Shown here piece by piece: positions 1 to 8,542 of a DNA stretch of 60,618 nt (position 1 is the first letter of the stretch; every line of letters starts with the position of its first letter). The stretch spans positions 1 to 60,618 of the forward strand of contig JAIBBD010000007.1 in NCBI GenBank assembly GCA_019694855.1. The letters are read 5' to 3'. This DNA is from Dehalococcoidia bacterium (GTDB taxonomy: Bacteria; Chloroflexota; Dehalococcoidia; UBA2979). The notes under the pieces were generated by a model. It had not been told where the DNA came from, searched no databases, and saw only the letters and a program-made list of their open reading frames with translations. The position numbers were made by a program, and so were the translations under genes.

Positions 1-30
1 GCACTGACGTCCGTTCGACCTGAGACGGGC

Positions 31-960
31 TCAGCCCTCCGGTGCACCCGCAAATGGCGCGGGCGGTGCGCCGTCACCCCACCACACGATCTCAGGAGTC
101 AGCCACACCCCAGACGTCTCGAGGACCCGCCGTTGCACCTCGGACATGAGCGCCAGCACGTCTGACGCCCGTCCGCTCCCGTCGTGCACGAAGAAGTTCG
201 CGTGCAGTTCGCTCACGCGCACCCCGCCGGACGCCAGTCCCTTGCATCCAGCGGCCTCGATCAGCCGCCCGGCAGCATTCCCCTCCGGGTTGCGAAACAT
301 CGAACCCGCGTTCGGTTCCGCCGTCGGCTGCGAGGCGGACCGCGCCTCGAGCAGCTGACGCATCTCCGCCTGAATCTCGGCCGTCGGACGCGGTTCGAGG
401 TGCAGCGTCGCGCCGACGACCATCACGCCGGCCCCGCGCAGGCTCGAATGCCGGTAGTCGAAATGGATCTCGTAGCGGCTCAGGGTCTGAAACCCGCGGC
501 CTCCGAAGACCTCGACTTCCCGCACCAGCGGCCCGATGCATCGGCCGTCGCCGATGCCCGCGTTGGTCTGCAGCGCGCCTCCAACCGACCCCGGGATTCC
601 AACCGCAAACTCGAGGCCCCCGAGCCCGCGTTCGGCCGCCGCCCGCGCCAGCGCCGGCAACATCACCGCCGCGCCCGCCGTCACCCGTGAGCCAGTGAAT
701 TCGATGCCACCGCAGGCCCGCCGCAGCGAAACGACGAGTCCGCTCACGCCTTCGTCGGCCACGAGCAGGTTCGACCCTCCACCGATGATCCGCATCGGCA
801 TCGCGGCAGCTCGGGCCCACAGCATCAGCCGTTCGAGTTCGACGAGGTCCGCGGGTGTAGCGAAATACTCCGCCGGCCCCCCGATACGCATGTAGGTGTG
901 CCGGGCAAGCGGAGCATGCTCGTGAATCTCGATGCCCGCGGGAGGCGGAGGCCGGTCCAT
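31..960 (-). CDS. murB: UDP-N-acetylenolpyruvoylglucosamine reductase MurB
   Basis: This cytoplasmic FAD enzyme reduces UDP-GlcNAc-enolpyruvate to UDP-MurNAc in peptidoglycan precursor synthesis. The 309-residue product has the FAD-binding GGGSNLL (60-66), GIPGSVGGA (121-129), the catalytic serine in NAGSMFRNP (S220) and the C-terminal LTPEI with the catalytic Glu (E290). The ATG at 960 is chosen because it begins just before the conserved fold; an upstream in-frame extension to 1065 is low-complexity and would run past the start of the divergent regulator gene. It stands alone on the reverse strand, and the 30 bases before its stop hold nothing recognisable. Family assignment is firm. Confidence 0.96.
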   Translation of the reverse strand: MDRPPPPAGIEIHEHAPLARHTYMRIGGPAEYFATPADLVELERLMLWARAAAMPMRIIGGGSNLLVADEGVSGLVVSLRRACGGIEFTGSRVTAGAAVMLPALARAAAERGLGGLEFAVGIPGSVGGALQTNAGIGDGRCIGPLVREVEVFGGRGFQTLSRYEIHFDYRHSSLRGAGVMVVGATLHLEPRPTAEIQAEMRQLLEARSASQPTAEPNAGSMFRNPEGNAAGRLIEAAGCKGLASGGVRVSELHANFFVHDGSGRASDVLALMSEVQRRVLETSGVWLTPEIVWWGDGAPPAPFAGAPEG

Positions 961-1057
961 CCCTCGATGGTAGGGCGTGCACCCGACGCGCACGAGGGAG
1001 CATGGATGCTCCCCGTGGCTGGTTGCCATCCCCCCGCCCGCCATCGACACTGGCGCC

Positions 1058-1759
1058 ATGAGCAAGGTCCTCGTGGTCGAGGATGATCCCGCGATTCTCG
1101 ACGCCGTCGCCTACAACCTGAAGCGCGACGGCCACGAGGTGCTGACCGCTACCGACGGCCTCGACGGCCTGCAGCTCGCCCGCGAGGCCGGCCCCGACCT
1201 CGTGCTGCTCGACCTCATGCTGCCCCGCATGTCCGGCCTCGATGTCTGCCGCATCCTGCGCTCCGAGCGCCCCGTCCCGATCCTCATGCTCACCGCGCGT
1301 GACACCGAGGTGGACAAGGTCGTCGGGCTCGAGCTCGGAGCTGACGACTACCTGACGAAGCCTTTCTCGATGCGTGAGCTGATGGCGCGCGTCGCCGCCG
1401 TCCTGCGCCGCGACCGCATGTCACGGGAGGCGGGCCACGAGACCCCGTCTGCCCGCAGCGAGACCATCGAGGGCGGCGACATCGCGCTGAATATCTCGGC
1501 CCACGAAGCCCGGCGCGCGGGCGAGGTTGTCCCCCTCCGCCCGAAGGAGTTCGACCTGCTCGAGTTCCTGATGCGCCACCCCGGGCAGGTGCTCACTCGC
1601 GAGATGATCCTCGAGACCGTCTGGGGCTACAGCTACGGCGGTGAGACGCGAACGGTCGATGTCCACATCCGCTGGCTGCGCGAGAAACTCGAGGCGGATC
1701 CCGCCCATCCTGCCCACATCCAAACCGTGCGCAGCGTCGGCTATAAATTCGTACCGTGA
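1058..1759 (+). CDS. phoP: PhoB/PhoP-type response regulator (OmpR family)
   Basis: This 233-residue DNA-binding regulator has an N-terminal receiver domain (1-120) with acidic residues E8-D9-D10, phospho-acceptor D52 in LLDLMLPRMSG, T79 and K101 (YLTKPF). A C-terminal winged helix of the OmpR/PhoB type (about 137-232) follows, with the typical ending TVRSVGYKF. The ATG at 1058 begins MSKVLVVEDD, exactly where the receiver fold starts. The stop overlaps the start of the sensor kinase by 4 bases. With the pst operon downstream it is most likely the phosphate-starvation regulator, and it is the natural candidate to bind the direct repeat upstream of pstS. Confidence 0.93.
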   Translation: MSKVLVVEDDPAILDAVAYNLKRDGHEVLTATDGLDGLQLAREAGPDLVLLDLMLPRMSGLDVCRILRSERPVPILMLTARDTEVDKVVGLELGADDYLTKPFSMRELMARVAAVLRRDRMSREAGHETPSARSETIEGGDIALNISAHEARRAGEVVPLRPKEFDLLEFLMRHPGQVLTREMILETVWGYSYGGETRTVDVHIRWLREKLEADPAHPAHIQTVRSVGYKFVP

Positions 1760-2967
1760 CCCCCGTCTGGAGGTCGCCCGCCGCGGTCGCTCTCCTCGCC
1801 TTCCTGGCTGCTGCCTCCGTCCTCCTGCTGCCCGCCACGGTAGCCGCCGTGGTCGTGCTCACCATCGTCGCGCTGGCGGCGGTCGCCGCCCGCGGCGACG
1901 ATCACGAGCCCCCACGCGAGGCCGCCCCGGTCGTGTCGCCACCCGAAGGGTTGGGCCGCGCCATCGCGCCCCTCGCCACCGGCGTCCTCGCGCTCGACGG
2001 TGACCGCAACGTCCTGCTCGCCAACCCCGCCGCCGCCTCCATCCTCGCCCGACCGCTCGATTCGATGATCGCCGTCTCGCTCATACAGGCCGTCCGCGAT
2101 CACGACCTTGCCGAGGTCGCCCGCCAGGCCACCGGCCTTCCGATCGAAGTCCACCTCTCCACCGCGAACCGCGATGTCCTCGCGACGGCTACCCCGGTCG
2201 AGTTCGACGCCGTGCGCACGCTGCTCGCCATCGAGGACGTCACCGAGCTACGTCGGGCCCAGCGCGCGCGCAGCGAGTTGGTCGCCAACGTCTCACACGA
2301 GCTGCGGACCCCCATCGCGGCCGCCCGCGCGCTCGCCGAGACCCTCGAGACGGGCGTGGCCGAGGAGGACGACCGGCAGCGGTTCCTCCGCCGCCTCCTC
2401 GAGGAGATCGACCGCCTCAGCGCAATCGTCCAGCGGCTCCTCTGGCTGGCCCGCGTCGAGTCCGGGGCGGAGACGTTCAGCCCTACGCCGCTGGATGCCA
2501 CCGACCTTCTCACCGAGTCAACGGAACGAGTCGCCCCCGTGGCCGCCGGACGCGCCATCCACATCGAAGTCACCCCGGGACTTGGCGCGGAGTCCGTGCT
2601 CGGCGACCGCGAGCGCGTGCTCGAAGTCCTCTCGAACCTCCTGGACAATGCCGTCCGTCACAGCCCCAACGGCGCGCGCATCCGGCTGCGCTCCATCCGC
2701 GAGGGTTCCTTCGTCCGCTTCGAGGTCATCGACGAAGGACCCGGCATCCCACCCGCGGACCGCGAGCGCGTCTTCGAGCGCTTCTACACCGGCGACCGCG
2801 CTCGCGGCTCGGCCGGGAGCGGCCTCGGCCTCGCCATCGCGCGTCACATCGTGCAGCGTCTGGGCGGCCGCATCTGGATCGAGGACCGCAGCGAGCCCGG
2901 CGCGATGCTGTGCTTCACTCTCCCCGTCGCGATGCCGGGCGATCCCGCTCCAGCAACGCCGCACTGA
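1756..2967 (+). CDS. phoR: PhoR-like sensor histidine kinase
   Basis: A membrane sensor kinase of 403 residues that would phosphorylate the preceding regulator. Two hydrophobic segments lie at about 8-26 and 28-46 with almost no extracytoplasmic loop. A PAS-like domain follows (about 65-165). The HisKA phospho-acceptor is H181 in NVSHELRTP, and the ATPase domain has an N box (LSNLLDNAVRH), a G1 box (DEGPGIP) and a G2 box (GSGLGLAI). The GTG start at 1756 overlaps the phoP stop as GTGA, implying translational coupling. The lack of a sizeable outer sensory loop fits PhoR proteins, which are thought to read phosphate through the Pst-PhoU complex rather than directly. Confidence 0.92.
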   Translation: MTPVWRSPAAVALLAFLAAASVLLLPATVAAVVVLTIVALAAVAARGDDHEPPREAAPVVSPPEGLGRAIAPLATGVLALDGDRNVLLANPAAASILARPLDSMIAVSLIQAVRDHDLAEVARQATGLPIEVHLSTANRDVLATATPVEFDAVRTLLAIEDVTELRRAQRARSELVANVSHELRTPIAAARALAETLETGVAEEDDRQRFLRRLLEEIDRLSAIVQRLLWLARVESGAETFSPTPLDATDLLTESTERVAPVAAGRAIHIEVTPGLGAESVLGDRERVLEVLSNLLDNAVRHSPNGARIRLRSIREGSFVRFEVIDEGPGIPPADRERVFERFYTGDRARGSAGSGLGLAIARHIVQRLGGRIWIEDRSEPGAMLCFTLPVAMPGDPAPATPH

Positions 2968-3013
2968 CGGTGTGAGACGCTTCGAGCGCGCGCGCTGACA
3001 GACGAGGAGCGCC

Positions 3014-3772
3014 ATGTCACTGCTCGAGGTCTTAGGCCTGGTCGCTGCGGCCTTTGCCGCAGGTGCCGTGAACGCCCTCGCGGGGGGCGGGTCCCTGATC
3101 AGCTTCCCCGCCCTCGTTGCCGCCGGGTATCCCGCAAAGACCGCGAATGTCACGAACACAGTCGCGCTCTGGCCCGGATACGTCGGCGGTTCGTTCGGCT
3201 ATCGCGAGCTTCTCGTCCCGCAGCGCCGCACGATCGCCCTCCTCGCGGGCTCCAGCATCGCCGGCGCCGTCGCCGGCTCCGCCATCCTCCTCTCGACGCC
3301 CGAGTCCGCCTTCGAGGCGATCGTCCCCTTCCTCATCCTGTTTGCCGCCCTTCTGCTCGCGGTCCAGACGAGGATCGCCGCATTCGTCGCTGCCCACCGC
3401 CGCCCTCGTCCGCCCTCTGAGGCGCCACTCGAGCTGCACGCCGCCGTCTTCGTCCTCGCCGTCTACGGCGCCTACTTCGGCGCAGGGCTCGGCATCCTGA
3501 CCCTCGCCGTGCTCGGCATCGTGCTTCCCGATGACCTGCAGCGGTCGAACGCGCTCAAGGGCGTGCTGTCCCTGCTCATCAACGCGGTAGCCGTGGTCTA
3601 CTTCGCGGCCTTCGGGCCCGTCGAGTGGCCTCCCGCCCTGGTGATGGCCCTCGCCGCCCTCACCGGAGGCTACGCCGGCGCGCACCTCGCGAGGCAACTC
3701 AGCCCTCGTCTCCTGCGCACCGCCGTGGTCGTCTTCAGCGTGGTCGCCGCCCTCGTGTTGCTCGTTCGTTGA
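3014..3772 (+). CDS. TSUP (TauE/SafE/YfcA) family membrane permease
   Basis: An integral membrane protein of 252 residues with about eight hydrophobic segments arranged as two similar halves. The first contains GAVNALAGGGSLISFPAL (residues 17-34) and the second GAYFGAGLGILTLAVLG, the hallmark glycine-rich motifs of the TSUP family. Members export sulfite, sulfoacetate or related anions, but most substrates are unknown. A Shine-Dalgarno (GAGGAGC) lies just before the ATG. It sits between phoR and pstS, so it may be co-transcribed with phoPR; whether it moves a sulfur or phosphorus anion cannot be read from the sequence. Confidence 0.88.
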   Translation: MSLLEVLGLVAAAFAAGAVNALAGGGSLISFPALVAAGYPAKTANVTNTVALWPGYVGGSFGYRELLVPQRRTIALLAGSSIAGAVAGSAILLSTPESAFEAIVPFLILFAALLLAVQTRIAAFVAAHRRPRPPSEAPLELHAAVFVLAVYGAYFGAGLGILTLAVLGIVLPDDLQRSNALKGVLSLLINAVAVVYFAAFGPVEWPPALVMALAALTGGYAGAHLARQLSPRLLRTAVVVFSVVAALVLLVR

Positions 3773-3788
3773 TAGCGGCACGGCTCCG

Positions 3789-3805
3789 TTAATCGAGCCT
3801 TAACC
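3789..3805 (+). promoter_or_regulatory. Candidate PHO box upstream of pstS
   Basis: Two near-identical hexamers, TTAATC (3789-3794) and TTAACC (3800-3805), repeat with an 11-base period. This is the layout of Bacillus-type PhoP boxes (TTAACA-like repeats spaced 11 bases apart). The pair lies 55 bases before the pstS ATG, with a possible -10 element TATCCA at 3826-3831. Binding by the PhoP encoded at 1058 is inferred. Confidence 0.6.
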
Positions 3806-3859
3806 CGCCGTCGCAACGATCGAGCTATCCAGAGGAACAGCATTCGGAGGAAGCACGAC

Positions 3860-5014
3860 ATGCGTGTAGCCCGCGTTCGGTGGTGGAAGGCGGCACTGCT
3901 CACCCTCGCCATCGCCAGCCTCGCGCTCATCGTCGTCGCGTGCGGCGGCAACGACAGCAGCGATGAGGCGACCCCCGCCGACGGCACCGCGACGACAGCC
4001 GGCGGCCTCGCCACGAATATCGGCAAGGACGACCGGGCACAGATCACCGGCGCCGGGGCAACCTTCCCGGCCCCCATCTACCAGGCCTGGTTCGACGACT
4101 ACAACAAGAAGGTCGCCAAGGGCGTCCAGGTCAACTACCAGTCGATCGGGTCGGGCGGCGGCATCCAGCAGTTCACCGAGAAGACGGTGGACTTCGGCGC
4201 CTCGGACGCTCCGATGAGCGACGCTGAGCTCGCCAAGGCCACCGATGCCGTCCACATCCCGATGGTGCTCGGCTCCGTCGTCCTCACCTACAACGTTTCG
4301 GGCGTGAACACTCCCCTGAAGTTCGACGGCGACACCATCGCGAAGATCTACATGGGCACGATCAAGAAGTGGAACGACCCCGCGATCGCCGCGCTGAACT
4401 CGGGAATGAAGTTGCCCGACGCCGACATCCAGGTGGTGTACCGCTCCGATGGCTCTGGCACGACCTTCGTCTGGACCGACTACCTGTCCAGCGTCAGCGC
4501 TGACTGGAAGAGCAAGGTGGGCACGAGCAAGAACCCGAGCTGGCCCGTCGGCCAGGGCGGCAAGGGCAACGAGGGCGTGACCACTGCTGTGAAGCAGACC
4601 CCAAACGCCATCGGCTATGTCGAGCTCAACTACGCCATCGCCAACAAGCTCGCGTTCGCGGACATCAAGAACAAGGCCGGCAAGTTCATCACCCCGTCCA
4701 TCGACGCCACCAGCGCCGCCGCCGCGGGGGTGACCATCCCGGACGACTACCGCGTCTCGATCGTCAACGCCAGCGGCGAGGGCGCGTACCCCATCGCCTC
4801 GTTCACCTATCTCCTGGTCCACAAGGACACGCAGAGCTGCGACAAGCAGAAGCCGCTGGTGAACATGCTGTGGTGGGTGTTCCACGACAAGAACGCCAAC
4901 GAGACCGCGAAGTCGCTCAACTACGCCCCGCTCCCCGCTACGCTGCAGCCGAAGGTGGACGCCACCCTCAAGACCCTGACCTGCAACGGCCAGCCCATCC
5001 TCCCGAAGGGCTAG
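3860..5014 (+). CDS. pstS: Phosphate ABC transporter substrate-binding lipoprotein PstS
   Basis: This extracytoplasmic protein binds phosphate for the Pst importer. It has 384 residues: a lipoprotein signal peptide ending in a lipobox (VVAC, lipidated C28), a short Thr/Ala-rich linker, then the PstS fold with ITGAGATFPAPIYQAW, the phosphate-binding YRSDGSGTT segment and TPNAIGYVELNYA. The ATG follows a strong Shine-Dalgarno (GGAGGAAG). An 88-base gap with a PHO-box-like repeat precedes it, and a stable hairpin follows before pstC, as expected for the most heavily expressed gene of a pst operon. Confidence 0.97.
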   Translation: MRVARVRWWKAALLTLAIASLALIVVACGGNDSSDEATPADGTATTAGGLATNIGKDDRAQITGAGATFPAPIYQAWFDDYNKKVAKGVQVNYQSIGSGGGIQQFTEKTVDFGASDAPMSDAELAKATDAVHIPMVLGSVVLTYNVSGVNTPLKFDGDTIAKIYMGTIKKWNDPAIAALNSGMKLPDADIQVVYRSDGSGTTFVWTDYLSSVSADWKSKVGTSKNPSWPVGQGGKGNEGVTTAVKQTPNAIGYVELNYAIANKLAFADIKNKAGKFITPSIDATSAAAAGVTIPDDYRVSIVNASGEGAYPIASFTYLLVHKDTQSCDKQKPLVNMLWWVFHDKNANETAKSLNYAPLPATLQPKVDATLKTLTCNGQPILPKG

Positions 5015-5043
5015 TCGCCAGGATCGACTCCGGAAAACGGTCA

Positions 5044-5073
5044 AGGGGCCGGAAGCCGAACGCTCCGGCCCCT
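5044..5073 (+). terminator. Intercistronic hairpin between pstS and pstC
   Basis: AGGGGCCGGA (5044-5053) and TCCGGCCCCT (5064-5073) form a perfect 10-bp stem with a 10-base loop, 29 bases after the pstS stop and 20 before the pstC ATG. No T-tract follows, so it is more likely a partial terminator or mRNA-stabilising hairpin that raises pstS over pstCAB than a full stop. Confidence 0.6.
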
Positions 5074-5093
5074 CCGCCTGAAGCGAGGTAACT

Positions 5094-6062
5094 ATGGCGG
5101 GACTCGCACAGGAACGCGGTCGGACCAGCCTGGTCAACCGTGTCCGGATCGGCGACTGGATCTTCACGGCGCTGGTCTCGGCCGCCGCGGCGGTCGTCTT
5201 GCTGATCATCGTTGGCCTCTTCTACGAGCTCATCACGCGCTCCTGGCCGGCCGTCACCCACAATGGCATCGACTTCATCTGGGCGACTGAGTGGAACCCG
5301 CCCCGTGAGGTCTTCAACGCCGGCACGTTCATCGTCGGGACCGTGGTCACCTCGGTGGCCGCGCTCGTCATCGCAACCGCGATCGGCGTGCTCGTCGCGA
5401 TCTACCTCGTCGAGATCGCCCCGCCGATGGTCGCCCGGCCCGTTTCGTTCATGGTGGAGCTGCTCGCGGCCATCCCCAGCGTCGTCTTCGGGCTCTGGGG
5501 CGTATTCGTCCTCGGCGTCTTCATCCGTGACGACTTCGGCCCCCGCTTCGTCGATGTCTTCGGCTTCATCCCCTTCTTCGACGGCACCCCGCTCATCACC
5601 GGCCTGCTCTCCGCCGTCCTCATCCTCGCGACGATGATCCTCCCCACCGTCATGGCCGTGTCGAGGGACGTCATCGCCGCCGTCCCCCGCAGTCAGCGCG
5701 AGGGCATCGTGGCCCTCGGCGCGACTCGCTGGGAGATGATCCAGTTGACCGTCCTGCCGTACGCCCGTTCGGGGGTGCTGGGCGCCGCCATCCTCGGTCT
5801 CGCCCGCGCTGTCGGCGAGACCCTCGCGGTCACCCTCGTCATCGGCAACCGCGTCGGCATCCCCCACACCATCTTCGACCCCGCCTACACGATGGCCAGC
5901 GCCATCGCCAATCAGTTCACCGAGGTCGAGAACGACATGCACCGCGCCTCCCTGCTCGAGGTCGCGCTGCTGCTCCTCATCATCACGTTCCTGATCAACG
6001 TGGCCGCCCGCCTCCTCGTCTGGAGGGTCACCGGCGGCCAGCGCGTATCGGTGGTGGAGTGA
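5094..6062 (+). CDS. pstC: Phosphate ABC transporter permease PstC
   Basis: One of the two membrane subunits of the high-affinity phosphate importer. The 322-residue product has about six hydrophobic helices, the motif LLAAIPSVVFGLWG in the permease core and the EAA-type loop REGIVALGATRWEMI that contacts PstB. The last helix is followed by a short basic tail. The ATG is preceded by GCGAGGTAAC. The stop overlaps the pstA start by one base (TGATG), so PstC and PstA are probably made in a 1:1 ratio. Confidence 0.96.
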   Translation: MAGLAQERGRTSLVNRVRIGDWIFTALVSAAAAVVLLIIVGLFYELITRSWPAVTHNGIDFIWATEWNPPREVFNAGTFIVGTVVTSVAALVIATAIGVLVAIYLVEIAPPMVARPVSFMVELLAAIPSVVFGLWGVFVLGVFIRDDFGPRFVDVFGFIPFFDGTPLITGLLSAVLILATMILPTVMAVSRDVIAAVPRSQREGIVALGATRWEMIQLTVLPYARSGVLGAAILGLARAVGETLAVTLVIGNRVGIPHTIFDPAYTMASAIANQFTEVENDMHRASLLEVALLLLIITFLINVAARLLVWRVTGGQRVSVVE

Positions 6063-6931
6063 TGACGAGCATTGTCGAAGCCTCGGACATGCGGCGGCGC
6101 CGCCGCCACTTCATCGACCGCACGATGACCGGCGTCATGGTCGGCGCGGCCGTGGTCGGGGTGATCCCGTTGGTGCTCATCCTGTTCTACCTGCTGAAGG
6201 AGGGCATTCCGGGCCTGAGCCTCAGTCTCTTCACCGAGGATCCCAACCGTCCCGGCCTGCCCGGCGGTGGCGTCCGCAACTCGATCGTCGGCAGCGCCAT
6301 CATGGTGACCGTCGCCACGCTCATCGGAGTCCCAATCGCCGTGGGCTGCGGGATCTTCCTCTCCGAGTTCGGACAGAACCGCCTCGGTACCGTGCTCCGC
6401 TTCCTCGTCGATGTGCTCGCCGGCATCCCCTCGATCACGATCGGCCTCTTCATCTACGGCCTCATGGTCGTCACCCGCGGCGAATTCACCGGCTTCGCTG
6501 GCGGCCTCGCCCTCTCGATCCTGTTCCTGCCGATCGTTGCCCGCATCACCGAGGAAATGATGCTCCTCGTCCCGCGGTCCCTCCGCGAGGCCTCGCTCGC
6601 GCTCGGGGCGCCCTCGTGGATGACCACGCTGAGAGTCGTCGTCCCCACAGCGCTGCCGGGCATCGCGACCGGGGTGATGCTCGCGCTCTCGCGCATCGCC
6701 GGCGAGGCAGCGCCGCTGCTCTTCACGGCGCTCGGCAACCAGTTCTTCTCGACCGACCTGTTCCACGCCATGGACGCGCTGCCGCTGCGCATCTTCGTGT
6801 ACGCAGTCGGACCGTATGACTACTGGCATGACCAGGCCTGGGCGATGAGCCTTATCCTAGTGACGTTCATCCTGGTAGTGAGCCTGATCGTGAGAGCGGT
6901 CATTGGCACCAGGGTGACCGTCCGCAGCTAG
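6062..6931 (+). CDS. pstA: Phosphate ABC transporter permease PstA
   Basis: The second membrane subunit of the phosphate importer, 289 residues from the ATG at 6062; a GTG one codon earlier is an equally good start. An arginine-rich N-terminus (MRRRRRHF) precedes about six membrane segments. The permease signature [14 protein letters not shown] and the EAA loop [16 protein letters not shown] are both present. It is translationally coupled to pstC by a one-base overlap and followed by a 29-base gap to pstB. The assignment as PstA rather than a second PstC rests on the motif order and position. Confidence 0.95.
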   Translation: MTSIVEASDMRRRRRHFIDRTMTGVMVGAAVVGVIPLVLILFYLLKEGIPGLSLSLFTEDPNRPGLPGGGVRNSIVGSAIMVTVATLIGVPIAVGCGIFLSEFGQNRLGTVLRFLVDVLAGIPSITIGLFIYGLMVVTRGEFTGFAGGLALSILFLPIVARITEEMMLLVPRSLREASLALGAPSWMTTLRVVVPTALPGIATGVMLALSRIAGEAAPLLFTALGNQFFSTDLFHAMDALPLRIFVYAVGPYDYWHDQAWAMSLILVTFILVVSLIVRAVIGTRVTVRS

Positions 6932-6960
6932 CGGCTCCGCGCCGCGAAAGGCGGATCCAG

Positions 6961-7860
6961 ATGGTGCTCGACAGCGAGCCTCGAACGGCGGTCGACGTGA
7001 CCGGTGAGACCGGTACCCAGAGCTTTCAGTTCCAGCCCCAGAATGCGCTGAAGGCCCCCGCGGGCCCCGAGGTGCGCGAAGAGCCCGGCGACGTCGCCCT
7101 CCGCGCCGAGCATGTCCACGCCTACTACGGCCAGAAGCTCGCTGTGGGCGATGTCTCCATGGAGATCTACGCGCGCAAGATCACGGCCCTGATCGGGCCC
7201 TCAGGCTGCGGCAAGTCCACCTACATCCGCTGCTTCAACCGCATGCACGAGTTCACGCCGCACGCCCGCGTCGAAGGCCACATCTACCTCGAAGGCACGG
7301 ACATCTACGACCCGAACGTCGATGCGACTCGTGTCCGCCAGCGCATCGGCATGGTCTTCCAGAAGCCCAACCCGTTCCCCACGATGTCGATCGAGCAGAA
7401 CGTCGCCGCGGGGCTGCGCTTCACGAACATCCGCAATCGCTCGGAGATTCGCGACCGCGTCGAGACCGCCCTCAAGCAGGCGGCCCTCTGGGACGAGGTC
7501 AAAGGCGACCTCAAGAAGCCCGGCATCGCCCTCTCGGGCGGCCAGCAGCAGCGGCTCTGCATTGCCCGCGCCATCGCGGTGGAGCCCGAGGTCGTCCTGA
7601 TGGACGAGCCCTGCTCGGCCCTCGACCCGATCGCCACCCTCAAGATCGAAGACCTGATGTACGGCCTCGCCGAGCGCTTCACCATCGTGATCGTCACGCA
7701 CAACCTTCAGCAGGCCGCCCGCGTCAGCGATTGGACCGGCTTCATGCTCGCCGGCGAAGACGGGGTGGGCCGACTCGTCGAGTACCGCCCTACGCAGGAC
7801 ATGTTCACCAACCCGCGGGAGGACCGCACCGAGGCCTACATCACCGGCCGGTTCGGCTAG
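6961..7860 (+). CDS. pstB: Phosphate ABC transporter ATP-binding protein PstB
   Basis: This peripheral ATPase powers the Pst importer. The 299 residues include Walker [10 protein letters not shown] (79-87), the PstB-typical [10 protein letters not shown], signature [14 protein letters not shown], Walker [14 protein letters not shown] and the switch histidine in [14 protein letters not shown]. About 45 residues precede the ATPase domain, longer than in E. coli PstB, but the ATG at 6961 has its own Shine-Dalgarno (AAAGGCGGA), so the extension may be real. PhoU follows after 16 bases. Confidence 0.97.
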   Translation: MVLDSEPRTAVDVTGETGTQSFQFQPQNALKAPAGPEVREEPGDVALRAEHVHAYYGQKLAVGDVSMEIYARKITALIGPSGCGKSTYIRCFNRMHEFTPHARVEGHIYLEGTDIYDPNVDATRVRQRIGMVFQKPNPFPTMSIEQNVAAGLRFTNIRNRSEIRDRVETALKQAALWDEVKGDLKKPGIALSGGQQQRLCIARAIAVEPEVVLMDEPCSALDPIATLKIEDLMYGLAERFTIVIVTHNLQQAARVSDWTGFMLAGEDGVGRLVEYRPTQDMFTNPREDRTEAYITGRFG

Positions 7861-7876
7861 GCGGAGGGGGAGAGTC

Positions 7877-8542
7877 ATGTCACGCGAGCAATTCCACAAG
7901 GGCTTGCAGGGACTCCAGGACGGCGTCCTTGAGATGGGCTCGATGGTCGACCGTCAGATCGAGCGCTCAATGCAGGCGCTCATCAACCGCGACGTACCCC
8001 TCGCGGAGGCCGTCATCCGGGACGACGTCGAGGTGAACCGCTCACGCTTCCACCTCGACAACATCTGCCTCTCGCTCCTCGCCATGCAGGCCCCGATGGC
8101 AAGCGACCTCCGCCTGATCGTCTCCGTGCTCTCGATGATCACCGACCTCGAGCGCATGGGAGACCACGCCGAGGGCATCGCGCGCATCGTCTTGCTGATG
8201 CGCGACGAGCCGCTCGTAAAGCCGCTCGTGGACATCCCGGCCATGGCCAACACGGGCCGCGTCATGCTCAAGGAGGTCCTCGATGCGCTTGTACAGCGTG
8301 ACGAGGAGGCCGCCTACCGCGTCGGAGCCATGGACGACGAGGTGGACGTCCTCTACGAGCGCGTCTACCACGACCTCATTGGCATCATGATCAAAGACCA
8401 GTCGACGGTGGAGGCCTGCACACACCTGCTCTGGATCGCGCACAACCTCGAGCGCATCGCCGACCGCTGCACCAACATCGCCGAGCGCGTCGTCTTCACC
8501 AAGACCGGCATGCTGCCGGAGATGGATATCTCGACCTACTAG
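7877..8542 (+). CDS. phoU: Phosphate signalling protein PhoU
   Basis: A helical cytoplasmic protein of 221 residues that links Pst transporter state to PhoR and limits phosphate uptake. Both PhoU repeats are visible, with the metal-binding type motifs DLERMGDHAEGIAR (about 92-105) and NLERIADRCTNIAE (about 193-206). It is the last gene of the pst operon. Its TAG stop shares the palindrome CTAG with the stop of the convergent MFS gene, leaving no room for a terminator between them. Confidence 0.96.
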   Translation: MSREQFHKGLQGLQDGVLEMGSMVDRQIERSMQALINRDVPLAEAVIRDDVEVNRSRFHLDNICLSLLAMQAPMASDLRLIVSVLSMITDLERMGDHAEGIARIVLLMRDEPLVKPLVDIPAMANTGRVMLKEVLDALVQRDEEAAYRVGAMDDEVDVLYERVYHDLIGIMIKDQSTVEACTHLLWIAHNLERIADRCTNIAERVVFTKTGMLPEMDISTY

